Below are positions 1 through 5,777 of a DNA stretch of 12,763 nt, piece after piece. The translations under genes and the position numbers were made by a program. Source of the stretch: Longimicrobium sp. (lineage in GTDB: Bacteria > Gemmatimonadota > Gemmatimonadetes > Longimicrobiales > Longimicrobiaceae). Where the stretch lies: assembly GCA_030446945.1 (NCBI GenBank), contig JAUJMI010000055.1, positions 1-12,763 on the forward strand, in the 5' to 3' direction. A model generated the notes under the pieces. It did no database searches. It was not told the origin of the DNA and saw only the letters and a list, made by a program, of their open reading frames with translations. Positions within the stretch are counted from its first letter, which is position 1, and each line of letters starts with the position of its first letter.

Positions 1-1
1 C

Positions 2-1352
2 CACCCCGCCGCCACCCTGGCCCTGCGCACGCGCGCCTACGCGCTGGCAGCCACGGCGCGGCCCGCGCACTACGGCAGTCCCCCGCCGCTGCTGCGCGCG
101 CGGCGGGTGTCCATCGCGACCGTGCTGCGCGGCGCGGGACGGGGGCCCGCGGCGGAGGCGGGGCGCCAGCGCGCGCGCAACGCGCTCGTCGTCGCGCAGA
201 CGGCGCTGGCCGTGGTGCTCGTCGCGTCGTCGGGGCTCATGACGCGCAGCCTGATGCGGCTGGAGGCCGTGACGCCCGGCTTCGTGGCGGACGACATCGC
301 CGTCGCGCGCGTGCTGCTTCCGCTGGCGAAGTACAAGACGGGCGCCGCGCGCGAGCTTCGTGCAGGAGGTGCTCGAGAGGCTGCGCGCGATGCCCGGCGT
401 GCGCGAGGCGGCGGTCACCGACCGGGTGCCGCTGACCACCGACCGCTGGAGCGCGGCGCTCGAGGTCGAAGATCGCCCGCTGCCGCAGCCTGCCGCGGGC
501 GTGACGCACGGCACGGTGACGGTGGACGGCCGCTTCTTCGGCACGGTGGGTATCCCGCTGCTGCGCGGCCGCACCTTCGGGTCGATAGACGACGCGGGGG
601 GCGCCGGCGAGGTGATCGTGAGCCGCGCGTTCGCGGTGCGATACTGGAATGGCGCGAGCCCGTTGGGCAAGCGCATCCGCACGGCCGGCGGCGCGTGGCG
701 CACCGTGGTGGGCGAGGCCGGCGACGTGCACTACGGGGCGCTCGACAAGCCGGCCGACGACGTCGTCTACTTCCCCATCGTCAAGGCGGACGGCGCCGCG
801 ACCAAGCCGTACCTGGTCGCGCTGCTCGCCCGCACGCAGCCGGGACGCGCCGGTGCGACGGTCGGGTCCATCCGCAACATCGTGCGCGAGCTCGATCCCG
901 CGCTGCCCACGTTCGACGAGGGCACGCTCGACGACGTGGTCCGCCGTGCGTCGGCGCCCACCCGCGCGCTCGTCATGCTGCTGGCCGTCGCCAGCGCCGT
1001 GGCGACGGCGCTCGGAGCGGTGGGCCTGTACGGCGTGATGGCGTACGGGGTTAGCGTGCGGCGCCGCGAGCTGGGCGTACGCATGGCGCTCGGCGCGCGC
1101 GCTGCGGACGTGAGCCGCGCCGTGTCGCTCGCCGGCCTGCGGCTCGCCGCGATCGGCGTCGTGATCGGCATCGCCGGCGCGCTCGCGTTCACGCGGCTGC
1201 TGCACGGGCTGTTATACGAGGTGAGCGCGACCGACCCGTGGGTGCTGGGTCTCACCGCCGCCGCGCTCCTCGGCGTGGCGTTAGTGGCGAGCTGGCTCCC
1301 CCCGCGCCGCGCCGCCGCCGTCGATCCCGCCGAGGCCCTCCGCTCGGCGTGA
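2..1352 (+). pseudogene. ADOP/MacB-like ABC transporter permease, 5' truncated by the window and frameshifted
   Basis: This is the C-terminal part of an inner-membrane permease of the FtsX/MacB superfamily, in the large ADOP form common in Acidobacteria and Gemmatimonadota. The N-terminal FtsX copy lies outside the window. Reading runs in the frame of base 2 through ALVVAQTALAVVLVASSGLM (about 178-240), a typical mid-protein membrane helix, and a periplasmic segment up to about 350. From 351 the same protein continues one frame later (ASFVQEVLERLRAMPGV) to the TGA at 1350-1352. The end is a clear FtsX domain, with a helix after 960, the RRRELGVRMALGA signature near 1062-1100, two more helices, and the usual PxRRAAxVDPxEALR ending. 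The break sits in a run of GC dinucleotides, and loss of one GC pair would explain it. Such permeases are often orphans without a nearby ATPase, and their substrates are generally unknown. Family assignment is confident; whether the frameshift is biological is not settled. Confidence 0.85.
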
Positions 1353-1615
1353 TGAAACACGAGAGCGCATCCGGCGAACCCGGAGGCGCCCTGGCCGGTA
1401 GTGCAAAGTCCTCCGCCTGAGTGAACCGCTGCACAGCACTCGGAACCCGGCACTCAGCACTTCGACTACAACGCCGAGTGTACGGCGCGGTAGTCACGGA
1501 TGCTGAGGCTCGTTCAAGAGCGTCCCGTGCCGCCGAAGATGCACGGAAGCGAATCCGCTTTCGTGGAAACCCATCCCGAATGCTTCGGCATTCGTCCCGT
1601 ACCCACTGGCACACC
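1353..1615. other. Intergenic leader with two hairpins before the methyltransferase
   Basis: No gene is recognised here. The methyltransferase frame is open upstream from 1421, but that stretch gives an Arg/Ser-rich translation unlike the family, so I treat it as untranslated. Two perfect stem-loops are visible: AAGCG/CGCTT with loop AATC at 1547-1560, and a 7-bp stem CGAATGC/GCATTCG closed by a UUCG tetraloop at 1577-1594. The second ends 21 nt before the ATG at 1616. A near repeat of CAGCACT occurs at about 1433 and 1455. Base composition already falls here relative to the permease. Confidence 0.5.
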
Positions 1616-2203
1616 ATGGACCGACAATTCGTCGCTTCCTCCCGAGGCTACGATGCCGTTGCCCAAGAGTTCATGCGCCAACGGAATGCCTCCATCGGGG
1701 TTGCAACCGTGCGGCACTGGACTCGGGAGCTTCCGCCGGACGCAACGATCCTTGATCTCGGCTGTGGTCACGGGATCCCAATCTCTCAGGCCTTGATCCA
1801 CGACGGTTTCGAAGTGTACGGAATCGACGCCTCGCCTGCGATGGTAGCCGCGTTTCGGGACCGCTTCCCCCACGCCCCAGTCGCGTGCGAGCCCGTGGAG
1901 CTCTCGAGCTTTTTTGGGCGCACGTTCGATGGTGTAGTTGCCTGGGGTCTACTGTTTCTGCTCCCCGCTGAGACACAGGTGACGCTCATTCAGCGGATCG
2001 CCTCGGTCCTTGCGCTCGGAGGCAAGTTCCTGTTCACCGCGCCGGAGCGGACCGGCACGTGGATCGACCGGCTGACCGGCCGCGAGTCGGTGTCCCTGGG
2101 CGGCGAAGCCTATAGGGCGAATCTTGCCGCGGCTGGACTAACCATTGTGGGCGAGGGCCAGGACGAAGGCGACAATCACTATTATAACGCGCGTAAGGGG
2201 TAA
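1616..2203 (+). CDS. Class I SAM-dependent methyltransferase
   Basis: A 195-residue soluble methyltransferase predicted to transfer a methyl group from S-adenosylmethionine; the substrate is unknown. The Rossmann-type fold is shown by motif I ILDLGCGHG (residues 45-53), the acidic strand-2 motif YGIDAS (68-73, D71 expected to bind the ribose hydroxyls), FDGVVAWGLLFLL as the motif IV region, and GGKFLFTAP after it. The ending, with HYYNARKG, resembles small methyltransferases often found as accessory genes. I chose the ATG at 1616 because MDRQFVASSRGYDAVAQEF matches the usual family N-terminus; no good Shine-Dalgarno is visible. Base composition is unlike its neighbours: I counted 34 G+C in each of the 60-base blocks 1741-1800 and 1921-1980, against 49 of 60 at 1081-1140 in the permease and 41 of 60 at 4741-4800 in khtU. 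This suggests acquisition by transfer. Confidence 0.85.
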   Translation: MDRQFVASSRGYDAVAQEFMRQRNASIGVATVRHWTRELPPDATILDLGCGHGIPISQALIHDGFEVYGIDASPAMVAAFRDRFPHAPVACEPVELSSFFGRTFDGVVAWGLLFLLPAETQVTLIQRIASVLALGGKFLFTAPERTGTWIDRLTGRESVSLGGEAYRANLAAAGLTIVGEGQDEGDNHYYNARKG

Positions 2204-2480
2204 CTCCGCTGCCGAGGTTCGACATCCGCGGATTGGACGCGGGGGAGTCCATCCGGGCGGAAGGGGCGCTGGACACCTGCGGCGTTCACGCCGAGCTGGT
2301 CCGGGAGCCACGTGGGCTCGGGACTGGCGAGCGTAGTACGGGATGGTCGTGCGGCGCCGTCGAGTGGCCCGAGCAACAAGACTCTGAGGGCGCCGCCAAG
2401 CCTGTCCCCTCTACCTTCGCATGCGACCAGGGAGGCGAGGCTCGCGTGTTGCACGCCGGCCCCGCGGCCCGAGAGGAGAG
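2204..2480. other. Intergenic region, unexplained
   Basis: I checked translations of both strands and recognise no protein family. Open frames cross the region on both strands, but their composition (Arg, Pro, Gly, Ser) is that of non-coding GC-rich DNA. It ends with a purine-rich stretch, GAGAGGAGAG (2471-2480), directly before the ATG at 2481. Confidence 0.4.
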
Positions 2481-2762
2481 ATGGCTACGTTCAGGATCCC
2501 GGCCGACTTCAACGGTCTTTTCGGCGAGTTGCTGTGCCTGGCCCACGAGGATGTCGTCCCGGATGAGCGGGGGGACCTGGTGCGCCTCCGTGAGGGGATG
2601 AAGGTGACCGCCTTCGAGCCCGACCCGGACGTCGATGGCGCCCCCGACGAGCTCCTGGCCGACGGTGTCGTGGAGGCGTCACCCGACTGGGTCTCGTGCA
2701 ACGGGTCCAGGTGGGTTCTACGCATCGACTCGCGCGGGGTTCGTCACAGGTCGGACGAATAA
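2481..2762 (+). CDS. Small acidic protein of unknown function (93 aa)
   Basis: I do not recognise a named family. The protein starts MATFRIPADFNGLFGELLCL and is rich in Asp and Glu. It has no signal peptide or membrane segment and ends with a beta-like WVLRIDSRGVRH segment before a short polar tail. The ATG at 2481 is preceded by GAGAGGAGAG, a purine-rich Shine-Dalgarno with short spacing. The frame extends upstream to 2421, but that extension is nearly all Arg, Gly and Pro, so I left it out. The sensible composition (alternating hydrophobic and charged residues, few Arg) and the ribosome site support a real gene. The receiver protein begins 155 nt downstream on the same strand, so a shared transcript is possible but not shown. 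Function is unknown. Confidence 0.6.
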   Translation: MATFRIPADFNGLFGELLCLAHEDVVPDERGDLVRLREGMKVTAFEPDPDVDGAPDELLADGVVEASPDWVSCNGSRWVLRIDSRGVRHRSDE

Positions 2763-2916
2763 AACGCAGGGTGCCAGGATATTCTTCATGGATTCCGGCC
2801 AGCAGGGCGCGCGCGTACCACGAACGGCGTACCTATCGTCTCGTGGAACGCGGCACGTTTTCTCCATCATGTTTCCACCCGGCGAAGGGGTGCCGACCAA
2901 CTCCCGTGGAGGTCTC

Positions 2917-3336
2917 GTGCGCGCGACGGTGCTGCTGGTGGAGGACGACGAGGACAGCCGCGCCATCTACGGCACGGTGCTGCGCCATTCGGGGTTCCTG
3001 GTGGTGGAGGCGGACGACGGCGAGGGCGCCGTGAAGTCCGTGCGCCTGCACCGCCCCGACCTGGTGGTGATGGACGCCGGCCTACCCGGGATGGACGGGT
3101 GGGACGCCACGGCCGCGCTCAAGAGCGACCCGGATACGGCGTCGGTCCCCATCCTGCTGCTCACCGTCCACAGCCAGCCCGCCGACCTCGAGCGCGCCGA
3201 GGCCGCCGGCTGCGACGCCTACGTCGTGAAGCCCATGGACCCCGCGAGCCTCGCGGAGACGGTGGGGAAGATGATCGCGGAGGTGCGGCGGGCGGGTGGC
3301 GGCGGGGCCGCCGCGGGTGCCGGGTCAGGCGGCTGA
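2917..3336 (+). CDS. Stand-alone receiver-domain response regulator
   Basis: A 139-residue single-domain response regulator (CheY-like fold) expected to accept phosphate from a histidine kinase and act through protein contacts, since it has no DNA-binding or enzymatic output domain. Key residues are the acidic pocket E9-D10-D11 in VLLVEDDEDSR, phosphoacceptor D53 in VVMDAGLPGMDGW, switch T83 in ILLLTVHS, and K105 in YVVKPMDP. The tail after about residue 123 is low-complexity Gly/Ala. I chose GTG 2917 because GGAGG lies at 2908-2912, four bases upstream, and the protein then starts VRATVLLVEDD, right at the first strand. An in-frame ATG at 2869 has no ribosome site. No kinase is adjacent; the nearest, about 5.9 kb downstream, is broken. 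Confidence 0.9.
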   Translation: MRATVLLVEDDEDSRAIYGTVLRHSGFLVVEADDGEGAVKSVRLHRPDLVVMDAGLPGMDGWDATAALKSDPDTASVPILLLTVHSQPADLERAEAAGCDAYVVKPMDPASLAETVGKMIAEVRRAGGGGAAAGAGSGG

Positions 3337-3367
3337 GCCCGGCACGGTTGGGCGACCCCGCCAGGTG

Positions 3368-3414
3368 GCGGTGGAAACCGCTGCGACAACCGCGGGAAGC
3401 CCGCCATCGCGGGC
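3368..3414 (+). repeat. GCGGGAA-hairpin intergenic element, copy 1
   Basis: The first hairpin is GCGGT/ACCGC (3368-3372 with 3377-3381) with a GGAA loop. A short linker leads to GCGGGAA (3392-3398), followed immediately by a second hairpin GCCCGC/GCGGGC (3399-3404 with 3409-3414) with loop CATC. The layout matches copies 2 and 3. Confidence 0.65.
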
Positions 3415-3441
3415 GCGTCGAGCCGAGGTCGGCGCCGGTTC

Positions 3442-3492
3442 GCCGGGGACTGAAGCCCCCGGCTGGAACTGCGGGAAGACCGCTGAAGCGGT
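3442..3492 (+). repeat. GCGGGAA-hairpin intergenic element, copy 2
   Basis: The first hairpin is GCCGGGG/CCCCGGC (3442-3448 with 3457-3463). The GCGGGAA box is at 3471-3477, and the second hairpin is ACCGC/GCGGT (3479-3483 with 3488-3492) with a TGAA loop. Stem sequences differ from copy 1, but the position of each stem and the box is kept. Confidence 0.65.
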
Positions 3493-3555
3493 TTCGGGGC
3501 GGCCGGCGCTCGCGCAGCGCCCGCAACCGGCTCCCCGCACGGACGCATGCACCGG

Positions 3556-3607
3556 CCCCCTCCCCAGGTGGTTTTTGGGGGAGGGGGCAGCGAGGTGACG
3601 AGCGGGG
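3556..3607 (+). repeat. C-run/G-run hairpin with CAGCGAGGTGACGAGC segment, forward copy
   Basis: CCCCCTCCCC (3556-3565) can pair over ten bases with GGGGAGGGGG (3578-3587), leaving a 12-nt loop that includes five T. The segment at 3586-3607, containing CAGCGAGGTGACGAGC, is identical over 22 bases to the reverse complement of 11370-11391. It lies 48 nt upstream of the khtT start. Confidence 0.75.
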
Positions 3608-3655
3608 GCGGGGGCCTGCCCGCACTCACGCACTCACGCGCTTCCCTGAAAACCC

Positions 3656-4150
3656 ATGGACATACGCGAGCACGACCTCCCCGGCGTGGGAAAGAAGTTC
3701 GCCGTCACCACCGGCGACGGGGACCGGATGACGATCATCATCCACAACAGCGGGCACCGCGAGATCTACTTCTTCGAGCGCGGCGAGGACTACCCCGCCT
3801 ACGCGGTGCGCATGGACGACGGCGAGGCGCGCAAGCTGGGCGCCATCCTGGGCGGCGCCTACTTCCAGCCCGTGGTCGCCGAGTCGATGGAGATGGTCTT
3901 CTCGCAGCTGTCGGTGGAGTGGCTGCGGGTGGCGCCGGGGTCGCCGCTGGCGGGGCAGAGCCTGGCCGAGGCAGCCGTGCGCGAGCGGACCGGCGCCAGC
4001 GTCATCGCCATCCTCCGCGAGGGGAACGCCCTCCCCAACCCGCAGCCTGACGAGCGCTTCGCCGTGGGCGACACCCTGGTGGTGGTGGGCGACCGCGCGC
4101 AGGTGGGGCGCTTCGGCGACCTGCTGCGCGGCCCCGGCGCCTCCGGGTAA
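3656..4150 (+). CDS. khtT: K+/H+ antiporter regulatory subunit KhtT (RCK_C domain)
   Basis: The cytoplasmic regulatory partner of the adjacent KhtU transporter. The length (164 aa) is close to the roughly 165 aa of Bacillus subtilis KhtT. Residues 1 to about 75 form the KhtT-type N-terminal domain (MDIREHDLPGVGKKFAV, then the strand TIIIHNSGHREIYFF). Residues about 85-160 form an RCK_C (TrkA C-terminal) domain: LSVEWLRVAPGSPLAGQSL, GASVIAILREGNALPNPQPD, FAVGDTLVVVGD and VGRFGDLL. In B. subtilis, RCK_C of KhtT binds c-di-AMP and the complex responds to pH and cations; the same ligand control here is inferred from the family. The ATG at 3656 gives the canonical N-terminus, although no clear Shine-Dalgarno precedes it. 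The stop at 4148-4150 is one base from khtU, so the two are almost certainly co-translated. Confidence 0.92.
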   Translation: MDIREHDLPGVGKKFAVTTGDGDRMTIIIHNSGHREIYFFERGEDYPAYAVRMDDGEARKLGAILGGAYFQPVVAESMEMVFSQLSVEWLRVAPGSPLAGQSLAEAAVRERTGASVIAILREGNALPNPQPDERFAVGDTLVVVGDRAQVGRFGDLLRGPGASG

Positions 4151-4151
4151 G

Positions 4152-5369
4152 ATGCACCACGATTTCCTGCTGGGGGCGGGGGCGCTGCTGGCGGCGCTCG
4201 CGCTGGCCGGGCTCCTCTTCAACCGCATCGGGCAGTCCGTCATCCCCGCCTTCATCCTGCTGGGGATGGCGGTGCGGCCCTTTGGCCTGGACACCCACCT
4301 GGTGGACGTGCTCTCCACGGTGGGCGTCGTCCTCCTCCTCTTCTACATGGGGCTGGAGTTCTCGGTGGGGGCGCTGCTGAGGGACCGGCGGCGCATCCTG
4401 CGCAACGGTGGGCTCGACCTGCTGGTGTGCTTTCCCGCGGGGTTCGTCGTCGGGCTCTGGGTGGGGGGCGGGTTGGCGGCGGCGCTGCTGCTGGGCGGCG
4501 CGTTCTACGTCTCGTCCAGCGCCATCATCGCCAAGAGCACCATCGAGCTGCGCCGCTCCGCCAACCCCGAGACGGAGGTGGCGCTGGGCGTGCTGGTGTT
4601 CGAGGACCTGTTCATGGCGCTCTTCCTGGCCGTCCTCTCCGGCGCCGTGCTCGCGGCCGAGCCGAGCGCCGCCGCCGCGTTCTGGGGGATGGGGAAGGCG
4701 ATCGCGTTCTTTGGGGCGGTGGTCGTGGTGGCGCTGTACGCGCGTCCGCTGCTGGACCGCCTCTTCGACCTGGAGGACGACGAGCTCTTCCTCCTGCTGG
4801 CGGGCGGCATCGTGCTCCTGCTGTCGTGGGGCGCGCTGGCCGCAGGGCTCTCGGAGGCGATCGGCGCCTTCCTCGCCGGGCTGCTGCTGGCGGAGACGGA
4901 GCACAAGGAGCGGGCCCATCGCCTGTTCGCCCCGCCGCAGGGGCTGTTCGCGGCCGTGTTCTTTTTGGGCTTCGGCCTCTCGCTGGACCCGGCCACCTTT
5001 GGCGGCGTGTGGCTCCCGGCGCTGGTGCTGGCGGTGCTCGGTGTCGCCCTCAAGGTGGGCGTGGGGATGTGGATCGGCCGGCACGACCGCCTGCCGAAGC
5101 GCAGCGCCCTGGCGCTGGGGCTCACGCTGGTGCCGCGGGGCGAGTTCTCCATCCTCCTCGCCGGCATCGCGGTGACGGTGGGGCTCGCCGAGGTCGGCGC
5201 CACCATCGCGCTCCTGGTGCTCGCCCTGTCGCTGGTCGGCACGGTGGGGCTGCGCTTCGCCCCGGAGATCGCGCGCCGCGTCTTCCCGCGCCGCGAGCCT
5301 CGCACCCTGGCGGAGCGCGGCTTCCGCCCCGACCTTGCCGGGTTCGACGAGCCCGGTGGCCGCGGGTGA
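4152..5369 (+). CDS. khtU: CPA2 cation:proton antiporter KhtU
   Basis: An integral membrane monovalent cation/H+ antiporter of the CPA2 family, expected to export K+ in exchange for protons with KhtT as regulator. The length (405 aa) is close to that of KhtU and there is no fused C-terminal RCK domain, as expected when regulation is by a separate subunit. About twelve hydrophobic segments are visible. Motifs include LLLFYMGLEFS (61-71), the discontinuous-helix region YVSSSAIIAKS (119-129), an acidic transport motif VLVFEDLFMALFL with E151-D152, and GEFSILLAGIA from residue 330. The short hydrophilic C-terminus ends GFDEPGGRG. The ATG follows the khtT stop by one base. The pair is the best-defined operon in the window, with likely roles in K+ homeostasis and alkaline or salt stress. 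Confidence 0.93.
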   Translation: MHHDFLLGAGALLAALALAGLLFNRIGQSVIPAFILLGMAVRPFGLDTHLVDVLSTVGVVLLLFYMGLEFSVGALLRDRRRILRNGGLDLLVCFPAGFVVGLWVGGGLAAALLLGGAFYVSSSAIIAKSTIELRRSANPETEVALGVLVFEDLFMALFLAVLSGAVLAAEPSAAAAFWGMGKAIAFFGAVVVVALYARPLLDRLFDLEDDELFLLLAGGIVLLLSWGALAAGLSEAIGAFLAGLLLAETEHKERAHRLFAPPQGLFAAVFFLGFGLSLDPATFGGVWLPALVLAVLGVALKVGVGMWIGRHDRLPKRSALALGLTLVPRGEFSILLAGIAVTVGLAEVGATIALLVLALSLVGTVGLRFAPEIARRVFPRREPRTLAERGFRPDLAGFDEPGGRG

Positions 5370-5443
5370 GGCCGGGTGCGGCACGGGCGATGCGCTCGTG
5401 AGGCTGGCGGCGGGGTCCGTCGGTTGAAACGGCTGCAACACCC

Positions 5444-5467
5444 GCGGGAAACCTGCCTTCGCAGGTT
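5444..5467 (+). repeat. GCGGGAA-hairpin intergenic element, copy 3
   Basis: The GCGGGAA box (5444-5450) overlaps the first base of a perfect 7-bp stem AACCTGC/GCAGGTT (5450-5456 with 5461-5467) with a CTTC loop. The upstream part (5416-5440, GGTTGAAACGGCTGCAAC) resembles copy 1 (GGTGGAAACCGCTGCGAC) in sequence, but its stem is weaker. Confidence 0.65.
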
Positions 5468-5597
5468 CCGGGGCGGGCATCTGTGCGGAGAACGGGGGCC
5501 GGTCCCGCCACACAGGAGGTGATCCCCCGGCCGGGACCACGGCAAGGTGGGTGACGCCCGCTGGAGAAGCGCGGCATTGGACCCGGAATCCCGCGGA

Positions 5598-5640
5598 GGC
5601 GGACTTTGCGTGGTTCCAGTGGCCTTTATTCGCTCCTGAA
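5598..5640 (+). repeat. GGCGGACTTTG element, copy 1 (degenerate 3' part)
   Basis: GGCGGACTTTG at 5598-5608 is identical to 5701-5711. The sequence that follows keeps a TGGTT/TTGTT-like portion, but the terminal hairpin of copy 2 appears only as a degenerate ATTCGCTCC-like remnant. Confidence 0.5.
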
Positions 5641-5700
5641 ACGTGGCAGCGGCGGCTTCCGTACGGGGTTCCGGAGGGATCTGGCCCCCGGGTCCGCACA

Positions 5701-5738
5701 GGCGGACTTTGTGCTGTTGTTGCAGCGAGTTCACTCGC
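5701..5738 (+). repeat. GGCGGACTTTG element, copy 2 with hairpin
   Basis: GGCGGACTTTG (5701-5711) is followed by GTTGTTGCA and a perfect inverted repeat GCGAGT-TC-ACTCGC (5725-5738). It ends 39 nt before the downstream ATG, so it would lie in the 5' leader if transcription starts upstream. Confidence 0.55.
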
Positions 5739-5777
5739 CCGGCCAGCCCCGGGCAGCCTCCCGGCGGTGTGAGGTCT

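Larger units (their letters stand above)
3337..3655. other. Repeat-filled intergenic region before khtT
   Basis: This 319-nt gap holds no gene. It contains two copies of a GCGGGAA-hairpin element (3368-3414 and 3442-3492), a C-run/G-run hairpin linked to a CAGCGAGGTGACGAGC segment (3556-3607), and two tandem CACTCACG units (3623-3638) just before khtT. No convincing sigma70 promoter is visible, although one must lie here or upstream to serve khtT. Confidence 0.65.
5370..5777. other. 408-nt intergenic region with two repeat families
   Basis: No gene is supported here. It contains the third GCGGGAA-hairpin element (5444-5467), a 12-base match to the complement of the 16S rRNA 3' tail (AGGAGGTGATCC at 5514-5525, not placed before a plausible gene), and two copies of a GGCGGACTTTG element (from 5598 and 5701), the second with a strong hairpin at 5725-5738. 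Open frames crossing it on both strands look like non-coding high-GC sequence. No sigma70-like promoter stands out for the downstream two-gene unit. Confidence 0.6.

Noticed and set aside
237..1205. Long minus-strand open frame over the ADOP permease
   Set aside because: Arg/His/Ala/Gly-rich shadow of the permease with no motif or membrane pattern.
1421..1615. Extension of the methyltransferase to an upstream start at 1421
   Set aside because: The extra residues do not look like the family, the region carries strong hairpins, and the ATG at 1616 gives the typical N-terminus.
2204..2300. Possible attC (integron cassette) site after the methyltransferase
   Set aside because: A TAAC occurs at about 2202, but I could not find paired RYYYAAC/GTTRRRY core sites or the expected imperfect stem.
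3337..3655. CRISPR-like array
   Set aside because: The repeated units are hairpin elements of varying sequence and spacing, not identical direct repeats with regular spacers.
5546..5638. Short GTG open frame following the 16S-tail complement
   Set aside because: It starts 20 nt beyond the site, runs through a repeat copy, and has no protein-like composition.
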